A stretch of DNA of 64,000 bases from Parietaria judaica. Its lineage: Eukaryota > Streptophyta > Magnoliopsida > Rosales > Urticaceae. The DNA lies in the NCBI GenBank assembly GCA_954871525.1, contig OX940864.1, positions 28,266,001 to 28,330,000 on the forward strand, given 5' to 3'. The position numbers and the translations under genes were made by a program. Below the pieces are notes generated by a model. That model saw only the letters and a program-made list of their open reading frames with translations, was not told where the DNA came from and did no database searches. Within the stretch, counting starts at the first letter, position 1. Every line of letters starts with the position of its first letter. Of the stretch, positions 23,371-35,500 are shown one piece after another.

Positions 23371-25732
23371 TCGAGATCCCGAACCGCCATTTCCTCGTGA
23401 ACCCGGTGAAGAAGTCGACGTATTGCCGCGCCCAATAGCCGTAAGGTTGTAGAATAAACGGTGATTGTACACGTATGGTGATTGTGAACCACCGGCCCCG
23501 CGTCCGCCCTATATTGAACCAAAAATATTAAGGTTTAGAGGAATGTTAGGAAATTAAAATAATTAATCTTAAGAAATAAAGTTAAAAAAACTACCTGAGT
23601 TTGTTGTTGATTCGTTTCCTCCAGCTGATCTTCGATGTCGTTATATTTTTGCTCGTACTCTTGGTAAAGAGCCTTCATCTTCTGATCCGCATCGAAGTAA
23701 TTGAACGTCATATAGGGCTCCCCCGTTAGGGCTTGCATGGCATTTAAGACCTCCTGCAGCTTGGAAAGCTAAAGTGTCGGATCCACGATTACAGCGGCGC
23801 AGTATAAAAATGGGAGGTTGTCAGGACTCCAGTAAGTCTGAAACTTTGTAATCATCGGGGTTACAACATCGGTAAATAAAGCATTATGTTTTGCGGTTTC
23901 AAAATGACAAAGTATATCGAAAATAGCGGGCAAAGCTCTCTGAGACGTGGGTGAGTAAACATGAGATAAATCAATAGTAATTTGATTAAATAGGTGTAGA
24001 AAAGCCTGGAATTGGATGGCGATTAGCCAATCGTCCGGAGTGATGTCTTCGCGGTCTTCTTGCTCCGGGTTGTTGATCCAGTTTGTAAGAAGCTCCTTGT
24101 ACGGTATGACAGCATCCAACATCATGTACGTCGAGTTCCAACGGATCGGCATATCCGGTTGAAACGTTCTTACCTGGTAACCGTGAGCCCTGCAATAATC
24201 TTCCCAAGAAACTGTACGCATAGTAGATGCTCGTATATACAAAATAATGTTCCTAATTTTGGCGATACTATCGGAAATAACGCGAAGACCGGATTGAACT
24301 ATCAATTTTATAATATGACATCCACACCTTTGATGAAAACAATCGTCCCTAAAATTGGTCAAACTTTCCTTCATTATTTCTACGGCATTGGCGTGGGCAC
24401 TTGCGTTATCTAACGTAATGGAAACTACTCTATCCTTAAGGTTCCAATCCGACAAAACTTCTAGTATCGCCTCGGCTAGGTTTACTGATGTGTGCCTAAC
24501 CCTCATCGGCCTAAAACCTATGATACGCTTTTCCATTTTCCAATTATCGTTGATAAAATGAGCTACGGCCATAATATAATCATCATTAGCATGGCCTTTC
24601 CAACAATCCGACGTTAAAGACACTTTGTAAGAAGATTGTTGGAACATATCTTGTAAAGCGGCCCTTTGCTGGTTATAAAATTTGATAATTGTCTCGTGGG
24701 TTATATAATACGAGATTTCCCTATAGTTTATCGGCGCCACCTTCATCATCATTTCGTTAAAACCTTCTCCCTCGGGCGCCGATATAGGCAAACCATCGCG
24801 TACAACCCACAGAGCAATATACATTTTATATAGTTCATCGGGTAAGCGACTTACCTCCTCCGCCCGCTTTTTCTTCAAGCAAGTCTTGACGTGGTTTTCT
24901 AGGCGGTTGTTGCCGTCGTTCTTCGGATGGGCCCTAAATTTCTCATTGCAGTGTCGGCAAATCCCCCACCTATCTTCCAAGCCGATTTCGTAGTTGTATC
25001 TGTAGTCGGGTATGAAGTCGTGCTGCCAAACCGCTCCCGTTAATTTTTTCGCTTCCTCGTCGGCTGATGGGGGGGCCGACCGCGCTCACCCAGAACTAAG
25101 GGTTGTTGGGCACGTCCACGTCCACGTCTAGCCGGCGGTGGCGGCGTTGGTAGAACCTCGTCAACTTCCTCCTCCTCGCCTTGCTCTTGAACGTAGTTCG
25201 GGTCCTCCGTATCATCATCATCATCGTCCTCGGCATCGGGGTCGTTGGATTGGTTCCTCGACCTCGTTTCCTAAAAAACATAGGAATATTACAAGAGTTT
25301 AATATTAATTTATAAGCAACAAGGAATATTATAATTACATTTATTAAATTTTAATATTAATCATATTAATTTAATTAAATTGATATAGTTAAATAAAAAA
25401 GTTAACAAAATTAAAAATGGTATTTCTTATGTGTGGAAATAATTATCAAGCTCTTTTGGACGGAACTCCCCGAGGTTCCACGGCCAGATCGACTGGAAAG
25501 GATGCTATGATCTCGCTTTAGGCCCAAGCTTTTCTAGACAGAACTCCCCGAGGTTCCCAGGCTAGCTTGGAGGAGATTGCAAAGCAAACCTTATTTAAAA
25601 ACCAATCTTTCTAAGACACCATAATCCGTAAAAACTTTATAATTATCACCACACATAAAAAATACAATTTTTAATTTTTTTAACTTATTTAAGTAATTAT
25701 TTAAAGTTTAATTAAACTAATATGATTAATTG

Positions 25733-26110
25733 ATTATTAACTAATTAAAAAAAGTAAACTAATATGATTAAATGATTATTAACTAACAAAAAATCTCAAG
25801 AAATTCGTTTCTAATGTGGAAGATCAGTCGGAACCGCAACCACAGAGCATACTAAGACTTTCAAGAGACGTGGCAAATTAATAAATTAAACTAAAATAAT
25901 TAAACTAAATTATTAGTTTTTAACTTATTTAAGTAACCATTTAAAGCTTAATTAAACTAATATGATTAAATGATTATTAAATCTCAAGAAATTCGTTTCT
26001 GATGTGGAAGATCAGTCGGAACCGCAATCACAGAGCATACTAAGACTTTCAAGAGACGTGACAAATTAATTAATTAAACTAAAATAATTAAACTAAATTA
26101 TTAGTTATTA
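25733..26110. repeat. Tandem duplication (188 bp period) in hAT intron 1
   Basis: ATCTCAAGAAATTCGTTTCT starts at 25793 and again at 25981, followed by about 125 nearly identical bases each time. Preceding AACTAATATGATTAA motifs are repeated too. A separate pair of GAACTCCCCGAGGTTCC copies lies at about 25463 and 25542. Confidence 0.85.
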
Positions 26111-27263
26111 ATTATTAAGTAACTTACTAACTTATTAGTAATTGAGTATATGACTAATGACTATTTATTAAATATTAAGTAAGTAACTATTTTAATTATT
26201 ATTTAATTAATTAACTACTTAAATTAAACGTACCTCGGCGTCGGGGGAAACATATTGTTGTTGACGATGTTGTTGGACTTGTTGTGCTTGGTATTGTTCC
26301 TCGTTGCTAAGACTATGCCATTCCAGAATTTAGGGACCTTGATAATTTAGTAAGTTAGTAAAAGCACCGACGTTAGCTTGAGAAAATAATAATTGTTGGT
26401 TCGGCCCGACGCCACCGGTACCATATTGACCATGAACCGGTAACGGTTGGCTAGAAGAACCGGGAACATTGTGTTGATTCATAACTCCGACATTATAATT
26501 ATGTTGACTAAAAGCCGTCCCGCTATTAATCGACCGCGGCGACGGAATAGTGGACCGTCCTTTTCCTCGGACATCGGGACGTCCTCGAGAACGGTTGTTG
26601 CCACTCGACATATTAACAACAAATTAAACTAATAATAACGATTAAATAAACTAAATTACTAATAATAATTAATAACAACTAATAATAAACTAAAATACTA
26701 ATAATAACAACTAAATAAACTAAATTAATAACAACTAAAATACCTAAACAATATATTAAACTAACAATAGAGAGTATTTATATGATTATAAAGTAGCTAA
26801 ACTATAGAGTAAAATCGGATCTTTGAGAGCTTGAGAGAGTTTGGGAGAGTTGGAGATGAAGAGAAGAGGATGTGTGAAAAAATTGGGAGTGAAATGGTGT
26901 ATTTATGGGGAAAAATGTGTAGGAATTCGAGTAGGAGGTGTAATTATAGCTCCAACGGCTATTTTTGAGGGCCCCAATGCAATTTTTACCGTTGGACACA
27001 AATCTGACGCGTGTCAGCTACTTTTGCCGCAGACCCTAAAATTTTCCAACGGCTCTTTAATCTGGGCCGTTGGATCTGATTAAACACATTTTTTTTTAAA
27101 AACCCGGATAATACTTTATCCGGGTTGTGTGTTTCCCGGATACCGAAATATCCGGTTCGGGAAAAACCCGGACCCGGATATTTCGGTATCTGTGTTTTTT
27201 TTTTTTTTTTTTTTAATGAATCCGGGTTTAACCCGGATTCATATTTGGGGGACTACTTGATAC

Positions 27264-28050
27264 CTAGTAGGGGAAAAAGTTTTCAAATTCTTTTAGAGTA
27301 CATTTTGTTATGGCTGTCTTTTTTCAGAATTATTCTCCATTTGATCGATGTAGTTTTATGTAATTGTCGTCATTCTCCTCCTCATGTCTTTAATTGTCGT
27401 TTACAGCTTGTGTCGTAAATCCTTTCACGTCGTTCGATAATGATGTCGTTTCACTTTATTTATTGTGTAAGCTTATTTTCTCCTCTTTAATGATTTTTCT
27501 TTTTTTGGTCATAACTATCGTTTTTATAGAAATAACATCGTTTCTTTTTATATGTTGCTACTTTGCTATTTCCTTCGTTTCTTCATACTATCTGTAATTG
27601 TGACTGTTTCACATCGTAAAGTATTTCCTATTCAATACACAAGTCACAAGTGATTTGGCTCCTTCCTTTTTTTCCCTATATTATCCATTGACTATTATTG
27701 ATTATATATGTATATACATGTAATAATACTGCATTTATCTTCGCCATGCAATGTGATTCAATTTCAAAGCAATAAGCCAAAATTCTCTAGCTAACAGTAG
27801 CCTCGCTATGGAGCTGGCAATTAATATGGTTCGGTTCGCAAGAGAGCAGACATTAATGGTTTCAACGAGATCAGAGATGAAGAAGCAGAAAGGAGTCTTC
27901 ATATGCATGAGATAATTTGATCACAACATGATTGCCATGAACGCAATAAGTAGCTTGACCTATATGCTCACGTAAACCTGCATGCAATTCAGCTCTTTTT
28001 GTATAATATTGTATCTTATTCACACTCCCAACTTCTAACAGCACTTGGTG
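27264..28050. other. Intergenic DNA upstream of the glycine-rich gene
   Basis: T-rich on its left half; no element ends found. Its right part should hold the promoter of the 28122 gene. Confidence 0.4.
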
Positions 28051-28057
28051 ATCACAC

Positions 28058-28065
28058 TATATATA
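28058..28065 (+). promoter_or_regulatory. TATA box of the glycine-rich protein gene
   Basis: TATATATA, 57 bp upstream of the ATG at 28122, in a good position for a plant core promoter with a short leader. Confidence 0.65.
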
Positions 28066-28121
28066 CCCCCGTATATACATACACGTTATAAGAGCGAAAG
28101 ATACAGAGTTTGAACTACAAA

Positions 28122-29177
28122 ATGGCGGGAAAGTTTTCGAGTTTCGTGGTTCTAGGGTTTGCTTTGAATGTGGTGTTTGTGAGTGGCGTTGAAGGGATAA
28201 GGAAGGCAGATGAGAAGAAGGCGCTTGGAGGAGGCGGTGGCGGTGAAGTGAAGAAGCCGGAATGGTTTTTCGATGGCTCTCCGGGTAATTTGAACGGAGG
28301 TGGATCCGGGGGTGTTGGCGGCGGGGGCGGAAAAGGGTTGAGCTTTGGTCATTCTTTTAGTTTTGGGAAAGGGTACGGGTTTAGTTTCGGGTACGGGTCA
28401 AAGCCCGATTGCATTGGGAAAGGTGGGAGTGGTGGAGGGGGTGGTGTCGGAGGGGGGAGTGGCGGCGGGGAGCACCACAAGAAAAAGCATCACGGAAACG
28501 TTGGTGGTGGTAATGGAGGGGGTGGAAACGGTAAGGGAAGTGGCGGCGGTGGAGGCGGTATTGGAAAAGGTATTGGCGGAGGCAGTAGCGGTGGGGGAGG
28601 CCTTGGTGGCGGGATTGGGAAAGGTATTGGTGGTGGTGGAGGAGGGGGCCTTGGTGGCGGAATTGGAAAAGGTATCGGCGGTGGGGGCGGTATCGGAAGT
28701 GGAGGGGGCATTGGTGTTGGCGGAGGCAGTGGTGGTGGAGGGGGGCTTGGCGGCGGAATTGGGAAAGGTATTGGCAGTGGGGGCGGTATCGGAAGTGGAG
28801 GAGGCATTGGAGGCGGAATCGGGAAAGGAATTGGTGGTGGGGGCGGTATCGGAAAAGGAATTGGTAATGGAGGGGGCATTGGTGGTGGAATCGGGAAAGG
28901 AATAGGCGGTAGTGGTGGCGGTGTTGGAGGTGGCATTGGCGGAAGAATCGGAAAGGGTATTGGAGGCGGCGGCAGTGGATTTGGAGGAGGCATCGGGAAA
29001 GGCGGCAGCGGAATCGGAGGTGGTGGAGGGGTTGGCGGCGGTGGTGGATTGGGGGGTGGAATCGGAAATGGTGGCGGCGGCGGGTTTGGTGGAGGATTTG
29101 GCGGCGGAACCGGTGGCGGGTTCGGAGGCGGTGGGTTCGGAGGCGGCGCCGGTGGCGGAGGCGGTGGGGAGGCATAG
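28122..29177 (+). CDS. Secreted glycine-rich protein
   Basis: Probable structural cell-wall glycine-rich protein. The start is the ATG at 28122 (MAGKFSSFVVLGFALNVVF), giving 351 residues. An N-terminal signal peptide covers about residues 1-26, with cleavage likely near SGVEG-IRK. A short charged segment with KKPEWFFDG follows, then long Gly runs, a His/Lys cluster (EHHKKKHHGN), and about 15 copies of a G-G-G-I-G-K-G-I-G-G-type unit. The frame stops at 29175-29177, just inside a 29 bp exact duplication. Downstream Gly-rich sequence continues in another frame to 29280, ending GVGVGTKH. A shift of one base in the G-run before the stop would extend the protein. Large minus-strand frames here are shadows of the GC-rich repeat. 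Confidence 0.82.
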   Translation: MAGKFSSFVVLGFALNVVFVSGVEGIRKADEKKALGGGGGGEVKKPEWFFDGSPGNLNGGGSGGVGGGGGKGLSFGHSFSFGKGYGFSFGYGSKPDCIGKGGSGGGGGVGGGSGGGEHHKKKHHGNVGGGNGGGGNGKGSGGGGGGIGKGIGGGSSGGGGLGGGIGKGIGGGGGGGLGGGIGKGIGGGGGIGSGGGIGVGGGSGGGGGLGGGIGKGIGSGGGIGSGGGIGGGIGKGIGGGGGIGKGIGNGGGIGGGIGKGIGGSGGGVGGGIGGRIGKGIGGGGSGFGGGIGKGGSGIGGGGGVGGGGGLGGGIGNGGGGGFGGGFGGGTGGGFGGGGFGGGAGGGGGGEA

Positions 29178-29206
29178 CCGGTGGCGGAGGCGGTGGGGAG
29201 GCATAG
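29149..29206. repeat. Exact 29 bp tandem duplication at the GRP stop codon
   Basis: 29149-29177 and 29178-29206 are identical; each ends in GGGGAGGCATAG, so the stop codon is duplicated too. Confidence 0.9.
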
Positions 29207-29280
29207 GCGGTGGGTTCGGAGGCGGCGCCGGTGGCGGAGGCGGATTCGGGGGAGGCGTTGGTGTTGGCACCAAACACTAA

Positions 29281-29603
29281 TGCAAATTGGGTACATTGCT
29301 ATTGCTATTATATGGCCGATCTTCCTAATATTATATTACTGTTTCAAGAAAATTAACGTTACTATTGTTGTTTGTGTTAAGTACATTTTTGTGTTTCTTT
29401 AATGCCCAAGTGATCAGTCATCAAATATCTATGTTTTAGCATCTTGTACTATCAATGCTATTATATGTTGTGACAATATTATTGATTAACTATATGATAT
29501 GATTCTTGCTTTATTTCATTGCCTCTAAGATCTAACTCAACAATGTGATCATCACAAACATCAAGAAAGTATATTCTCTTTTTAACATTATATGTTTAAG
29601 CAA
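29281..29603. other. 3' region of the glycine-rich gene
   Basis: AT-rich 3' flank; no second gene. Confidence 0.4.
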
Positions 29604-29612
29604 TAAAATATA

Positions 29613-32159
29613 GGGTAAATGAGCTAAATGCCCATTTGTGACTCAAGGTTTAGAAAAAATGCTCATTTCTATTTATGGTAATAAAAACCACCAACTAATT
29701 GCAATATGGACCAATTTGCCCTTCTAATTTTCAATGTGTGAAATTAAGGTGTGAAATTAATTCGAAAATTAGTTTAAATGTAAATAATTATTCGAATTTT
29801 TTTAATAAAATCAAAAAGAAAAATTTCCTTAAATGTAGCAATATTAATAACTGATTACTCTTTATTTTCAATAGTTTTGTTATTTAATTTTCGAATATTT
29901 TCCTTAAAAAGAATTAATTCGAAAACATGCTTAAATGTAAAAAATTATTTCAAAAATTACGTTTAAATGTAAATATTTACTCTTTAATTTTCCTTAAAAA
30001 TAGCTAAATACATAACTGATATATTTTCCTTAAAAATAGATTCGAAATATTATTTTCCCTATTTATTAGGATTCTAACGATTTGAAATTTGAAATTTATA
30101 TTCACAAATGTGTAATCATGTATGTGATGTTACAAAAACACATTTAATACGACTAATTATATAATTGTAATTTAAGTTACGGTTTTTTAATAGTAAATCA
30201 CCATACCAAAGTTTGTTTTCGTAATTGTGTTTACGATACTCTGATTTACCTTTACGTAATGGTAAACTGTAATTTAAGTTATGAATTTTTAATAGTAAAT
30301 CATCATACCAAAGTTGGTTTACGTAACTATGTTTACGATATTGTGATATTTACCATTACGTAATAGAATTGATACGATTATGTTAATATAATTTCGTAAT
30401 TTTATATATGATTATGTTTAATATAATTTCGTAACGGTATATACAATTTGGAAAAGTAATATTAAATGTACCCGTAAATAAAATTACGTAATTTTGGGAA
30501 AAATTACATTGTGGTTTACAAAATGCAGAATCATGCTAAAAAATCGAATCAAAATTATGAAACTTGAATAGAAATTTGCTTCGAAAATTCTAAACGAAAA
30601 ATTGAGAAGACAACCAATGTTTCCCAAAAGATGTTAATATATTGCCAAAAAAAAAATATAGCATTAAATATTTAGTTTCTTGGTAGAGTTCCTCATGCGC
30701 TTTTCATATGTCAACAAATCCGTTTTTTCTACGTTCTCCGTCGCCTTATTTTTCTGGGACAATTTCTGAAATCCTACAAAAACAATAACATCAAGAATCG
30801 TAATACAGTTACGTAAGTATAATTACTAAACATTTAACAAATATTGCAAAATTTAATTGTAATTACTAAACATTTCGTAATTACCACAGAATGCTTGAAT
30901 TACCAAAACTAATGATTTTGTTCGAAATTACAGTAATTTCACGGTAAAATCGGGATTTAATTTACTGTAATTATAAATACCAAAATCCCATTTGGTAATT
31001 GTAATTACTAAACATTTTGTAATTGTAATTAGTAAACAAACAGTAATTATAATTACAAAGAACAAAACCCGATTTTTGGCATTACAGTTACAGATGAATT
31101 GACGGACGGTGAACGGAGAACAATCGACGGTAAACGAACGGAGAACAACAAAAAAATACCTAAATTCAAAAACCTTACTGTGAACATATATGATATTTAC
31201 AAAATCGTTTAAGACTATTTACAAAAAATAAAAAACCTTGTCGTGTTTGATCCGGCGACCGAGAGACGACGTGTAGCCCATCATTCCCGGACGCAGACAT
31301 GATCCAAGCGACGATGTGTAGCCCAGCAACCGCCGTCCGTGCCAGGTCTCCAAGGAACGCAGCCGGACCCACCACGAGCTCGCGGGCCTCTCCGAGCGAG
31401 ATCCCTGGCAAAGAAGACCCTCCGATGTCGCAAGACTCACACCACCCCAGATCGACAACCAAAGCACTGCCTCTCGGAAGCATCGGCGTCGCCATCCCCC
31501 TCGTGCCGCATCGCACGCCCCGCAGCCGCTCGCCTCCTCGTGCCGCATCGCACGCCCCGCAACTGCATCGTAAACTAGGTTTTGGGCGAACAATTTTCGC
31601 GGTGGAGCGACAAAAGAATTCGACGGCGACAGCGGCGCCAGAGCGACAGCGCAGTGGTGGCTTTGAGAATCGCCGGACAAAGCCTGCGAGTGAAGGAGAA
31701 GATGAGATCGAGGATCTCGAGGAGGAATGTGACCTGGAGTTCGTCTTAGAGGAGGAACGTGACCAAAAGGACGAATCGCGCGGCCTGAGCGTCGCCGGAG
31801 GAGACGGGAGGCGACTGAAATTTGCGATTTGGGGATTCGGAGAGAGAGACAGGAGGAAAGGTCGATAGACTGATACCAACGATTAAAAAAAAATTGATAA
31901 ATGATTTAATTTTTAAAAAAGTATCATAATTAAATGAAATTGCAATTAAGAGGTGGAAGTTGTCAACCATAATTATAGGGAAAAAAATCAAAATTAATAT
32001 ATATTATTAATAATTATTAAACTAAAATTAATAATTATAAATAATATTGGGGTCAATATGGTCCAAATTTTTTTATAAATGGGTATAAATTAATTTTACG
32101 AAACTATGGGCATTTCTCATCAATTTTAGATGCTTTTTGGGCATTTCGTGGGTTTTTCT
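29613..32159. mobile_element. Non-autonomous Mutator-like element with GC-rich cargo
   Basis: Perfect 9 bp TSD TAAAATATA at 29604-29612 and 32160-32168, the diagnostic length for Mutator-like elements. Termini are degenerate but share inverted AAATGCCCA (left GCTAAATGCCCAT, right GGGCATTTCGTG). No transposase. The left two thirds are AT-rich with a duplicated unit of about 102 bp (30167 and 30269). The segment 31240-31870 is abruptly GC-rich and open on both strands. Confidence 0.82.
31175..31879 (-). other. GC-rich open frame in Mutator-like element, unrecognised
   Basis: A 234-codon minus-strand frame, with a 189-codon plus-strand frame opposite (31299-31868). The minus frame begins MVSVYRPFLLSLSPNPQIAN, then is Ser/Arg-rich. 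The duplicated GTGCCGCATCGCACGCCCC (31502 and 31540) gives repeated RCGTRG/CDAARG phrases. No domain recognised. It may be captured host sequence or a compositional frame; not called as a gene. Confidence 0.3.
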
Positions 32160-32168
32160 TAAAATATA

Positions 32169-32434
32169 ATGGAATAAACTCATCTCGAATTTTTTTTAAA
32201 CTTCTGCATGAAAACAATTCGGATTAAGATGAAATCAAAACATGCAAACATAAACGAGAAATCATATGAGAATCAACACAAACAATTAAGAGAGTAATTT
32301 TTCAAATAATAATGATAATTAAGGGAGTGGCTTGGCCGGAAATGGAAACATATATATATATATATAAATCCCCGTGCCGCATACGTCTATTTCTTCCTCC
32401 AATATAAAACTCTCGAAAACAATGTATGATATCA
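32169..32434. other. AT-rich spacer
   Basis: No gene or element ends seen. Confidence 0.4.
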
Positions 32435-32521
32435 CAGGCGGATCTATTAAGGCCCGAGCAGATGCGCCCCCCCTGATTCAAACGCCTTATTTTTAATAAA
32501 TAAAAAAACTATACAGTTTAT

Positions 32522-32555
<34 letters not shown>

Positions 32556-32556
<1 letters not shown>

Positions 32557-35500
32557 CTATATATATAAAAGGAGAGTTTTTGAAGTGTGAGGTGTCACAA
32601 ACTACACAAGCAATGAGTATAAGATTCCCTATTTTTCTAGAGCTTTGATTTTTTTTTTTAAATGAAAATCAAATTATGAGTGTCACAATGCATGGCTCCT
32701 GGCTAGGGGTGCAAGCGGACCGGGTACCCGGATTTTTTGCCATACCCGCTACCCGGATCCGGAATCCGGGTTTTTTGAAATTGAAACCCGGATCCGGATA
32801 TTTTTACATAAAAACCCGGAAATCCGGATCCGGGTAATTAAAACTCGGTTTTAAAATAAAAAACCGGTTTTTAAACCCGGATCCGGTTTTTTTTTTATAT
32901 ATTTTCGGTTTTAAAATCCGGTTCCGGGTTATAATACGGCTTTGAACCTAAATTTTATATTTTAAAAAAAAAAAACTTGAAGTAATTATAGCCAAAATTA
33001 AAAAATCAAACTATATCATAAACATAACACATATACTTACAAAAACTGATAAGTAATTAACATAATAAATACATGTAATGTTTTATACTATTAGTATTGT
33101 GAGAGAAAAAAATTATATCAATTTGGACTAGAAGAAACAAATGATTAACCTACAACATTAGTTTGGAGTTGGATGAGAAACAAATAAATGAATATTTCTC
33201 TTGATAGAAATTCAATATGTATTTTTTTGTATGAAAATTCTAAATATTTTTATGTATATATTTAATAACCGGGTTTTAGTAAGCTACTATGCGGGTTCCG
33301 GGTTTTTTATTCTCTAAATCCGGTACCCGGAACCGGTTTAATCCGGATGCGGTTTTTTTTAATAAACCGGTTCCGGTTTAACCCGGATTAATAAGGTTCC
33401 GGTTTATTTAAAATACGGTTCCGGTCCGGATGCGGTTTAAAATCCACATTTCCGGGTTTTATTTGCACCCCTACTCCTGGCTGCATAAAATATATATATA
33501 TTTTTTTTTTTGAAAACTGGCTGCATAAAATATTAGGGGTCATTGATGTGTATCAATTCAAACGTCTCTAATAAATCTAAGTAAATGCATGGCTGCATGC
33601 AATATTAGGTCTTTATAATAGGTACACAATTTAAACGTCCCTAATATATCCAAGTAAATAGATATATCATCAATGACAATAATTTTTTCACCTTCCACCA
33701 CGATCATTTAATAAAAATCTTTTATCTTCCTTAAACGTTTTACCATTTACTTCATATATATTCATCGATTCACCCTTCTTCGTTCCACCACAATGTCACG
33801 TGAAACCTCGCTGAATCCAATCCTCGCAGATCAACCACGTGTATCCATGTCACGGTGCCGGCGTCGATGATCGAACTCAGTCGCGCAAAGTCCTCTTTGG
33901 CAACGGCGCGGGGAGGCAGAACAAGTCAGTAGATATTTACTCCGGAAACGAAGACATGGATTTTAACAGAAAAAATCCGTAATCCATTTCCAATTCTCTT
34001 TCGTTTATTACATTGAGATTTGTGAAATATTGAAAGAGGATCAATACATATACATCACCCAATGTGAAATATTTCATTTAGCCAATCATCAACCCTCTTT
34101 TTAGTTTTTCTTTTGTGTTTTTTAGACTCCTAGCTTACCTCCGCGATGCTGCATCTTTGTTTACCTGCTCCGACTCAAGTGCCAGACCTCAGTATGTCAG
34201 CCCTTGCTGACTTTCGCGGTTCGTCGACCCTCTGTAAGTTTTTCTTTCTTTAAATTAATCGATTTCGACAACTTTTTTTTCCTTCATTTTCTTTTCTTAT
34301 CCTATGTTTATTATTCACAGTTTGATAGGTTAATATTTGTTACATCTTTATATTTGTTTTTTTGCTCTATTCAAATTTATGCCTATAGACATGGAATGTA
34401 TTGGGCAGATATGAAATTTATGTAATCAAGATTAAGGTAATTTGTAAATTTCAAGTATATTTATGTCTGTTGTGGACTATTTTGGTTTTGTCATATGGGT
34501 GTAGTTTATATTATAATGATAAGACTATGAATAATATTTTTGGTTTGTTATTTTACCGGACAAGTGATATACATATTTCACAAAAGCATTTTATTCAATA
34601 GTCAGACGTTTGATGTTCTGTAAAAAAAAAAATACATTAAAAAAATTTGATTTGTTTCTTTTTTTATCTGTTTAGGTTGCGTTTGATGTTCCGTGAAAAA
34701 AGTACATTAAAAAAAGTTGTTTTGTTTCTTTTTTTTTTTTTTTTTTAGGTTGCTGGCATGGGTATATGCACACAATAGAAGACAGGTTACTGATTAAGAA
34801 TATCTATTTTCAGATGCTTTATTTTAACAGATTTTGACTAGCGATTTGAATGTAAGTGAACAAGATTTTGACGGTAATTATGAATGAACTTTTATTTATA
34901 ACACGTACGATGAGGACATTCTTATCTGATGTATCCTTTGCTAATTTTGAGGTTTTTTATTTTTATTTTTTTTTATTAAAAGCTTCTATTGTGTGCGTGT
35001 TTCTATCTTCAAATGTGAATCAATATGATCTTACGATCTGCACAGAGTTCGAATACAGAAAAGAGAAACCTCCAAGTTATACCATGTAGAAGAAGATGAT
35101 TAATAAATTTGTTTTTCTTTTTGAATAGGTAGTGACAATGGTAAAAAATTTCTATTGGAATCACAGAGGAATTCAATAACTTATATAAGCTGAAGTTGAG
35201 GAATTTTTTTAACACTAATTCGAAGATTTATGACCCTTCCTATTTTAAAATTTATGTATAACATTTATCTTAGATTTGTTAAGCGATGGCATATTTTTAT
35301 AATCAAGACATGACATACGAATTATTATTTTTTTATATTATAATGACACAATAAGAAGAAAAAAGTCAATTTAATTTGATGAAAAATGAATTTTATTATA
35401 GTCTAAAAATATATTTTTACTACACATAATCTAAATAAAAATTAATTAATATACTTATTAATATCTTTAGAGATATTTATGAATAAAAATTATTTTATTT

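Larger units (their letters stand above)
20099..26611 (-). pseudogene. hAT (Ac-like, BED zinc finger) transposase
   Basis: Cut-and-paste transposase. Exon 1, 26234-26611: Ser/Gly/Gln-rich N-terminus with a stop at 26330-26332. Exon 2, 23595-25270: acidic region, BED zinc finger (ICRHCNEKFRAHPKND, then HVKTC), and hAT RNase H-like core with SLTSDCWKGHANDDYIMAV and SITLDNASAHANA. Exon 3, 20099-23508: Gly/Ser linker and C-terminal dimerisation domain (LDILQWWHANRSEYPILS, STVSSEAAFSMAGRML). Introns have GT-AG ends. Lesions: the exon 1 stop; a frame change at a run of seven G (plus strand, 25069-25075); a TAG at 23769-23771 after VIVDPTL with the same frame continuing in LSKLQEVLNAMQ; and a solo LTR in exon 3. 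Confidence 0.88.
19649..27255 (-). mobile_element. hAT transposon, transposase disabled, with nested solo LTR
   Basis: Perfect 8 bp TSD CTTGATAC at 19641-19648 and 27256-27263. Terminal inverted repeats are TAATCCCCAAAAT on the left and TAGTCCCCCAAAT (minus strand) on the right. Both subterminal regions hold clustered CCGGGT/CCGGAT motifs, as in Ac-like elements where transposase binds. The transposase gene is on the minus strand in three exons. A 2.9 kb solo LTR sits inside exon 3; without it the element is about 4.7 kb. Confidence 0.92.

Noticed and set aside
28381..29296. Three minus-strand open frames of 268-298 codons opposite the glycine-rich gene
   Set aside because: They are antisense shadows of a GGN-rich repeat, giving Pro-, His/Arg- or Ser/Thr/Ala-rich low-complexity peptides.
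31175..31879. A 234-codon frame as a host gene
   Set aside because: It lies inside a 9 bp TSD-bounded Mutator-like element, is open on both strands through base composition, and has no recognised domain.
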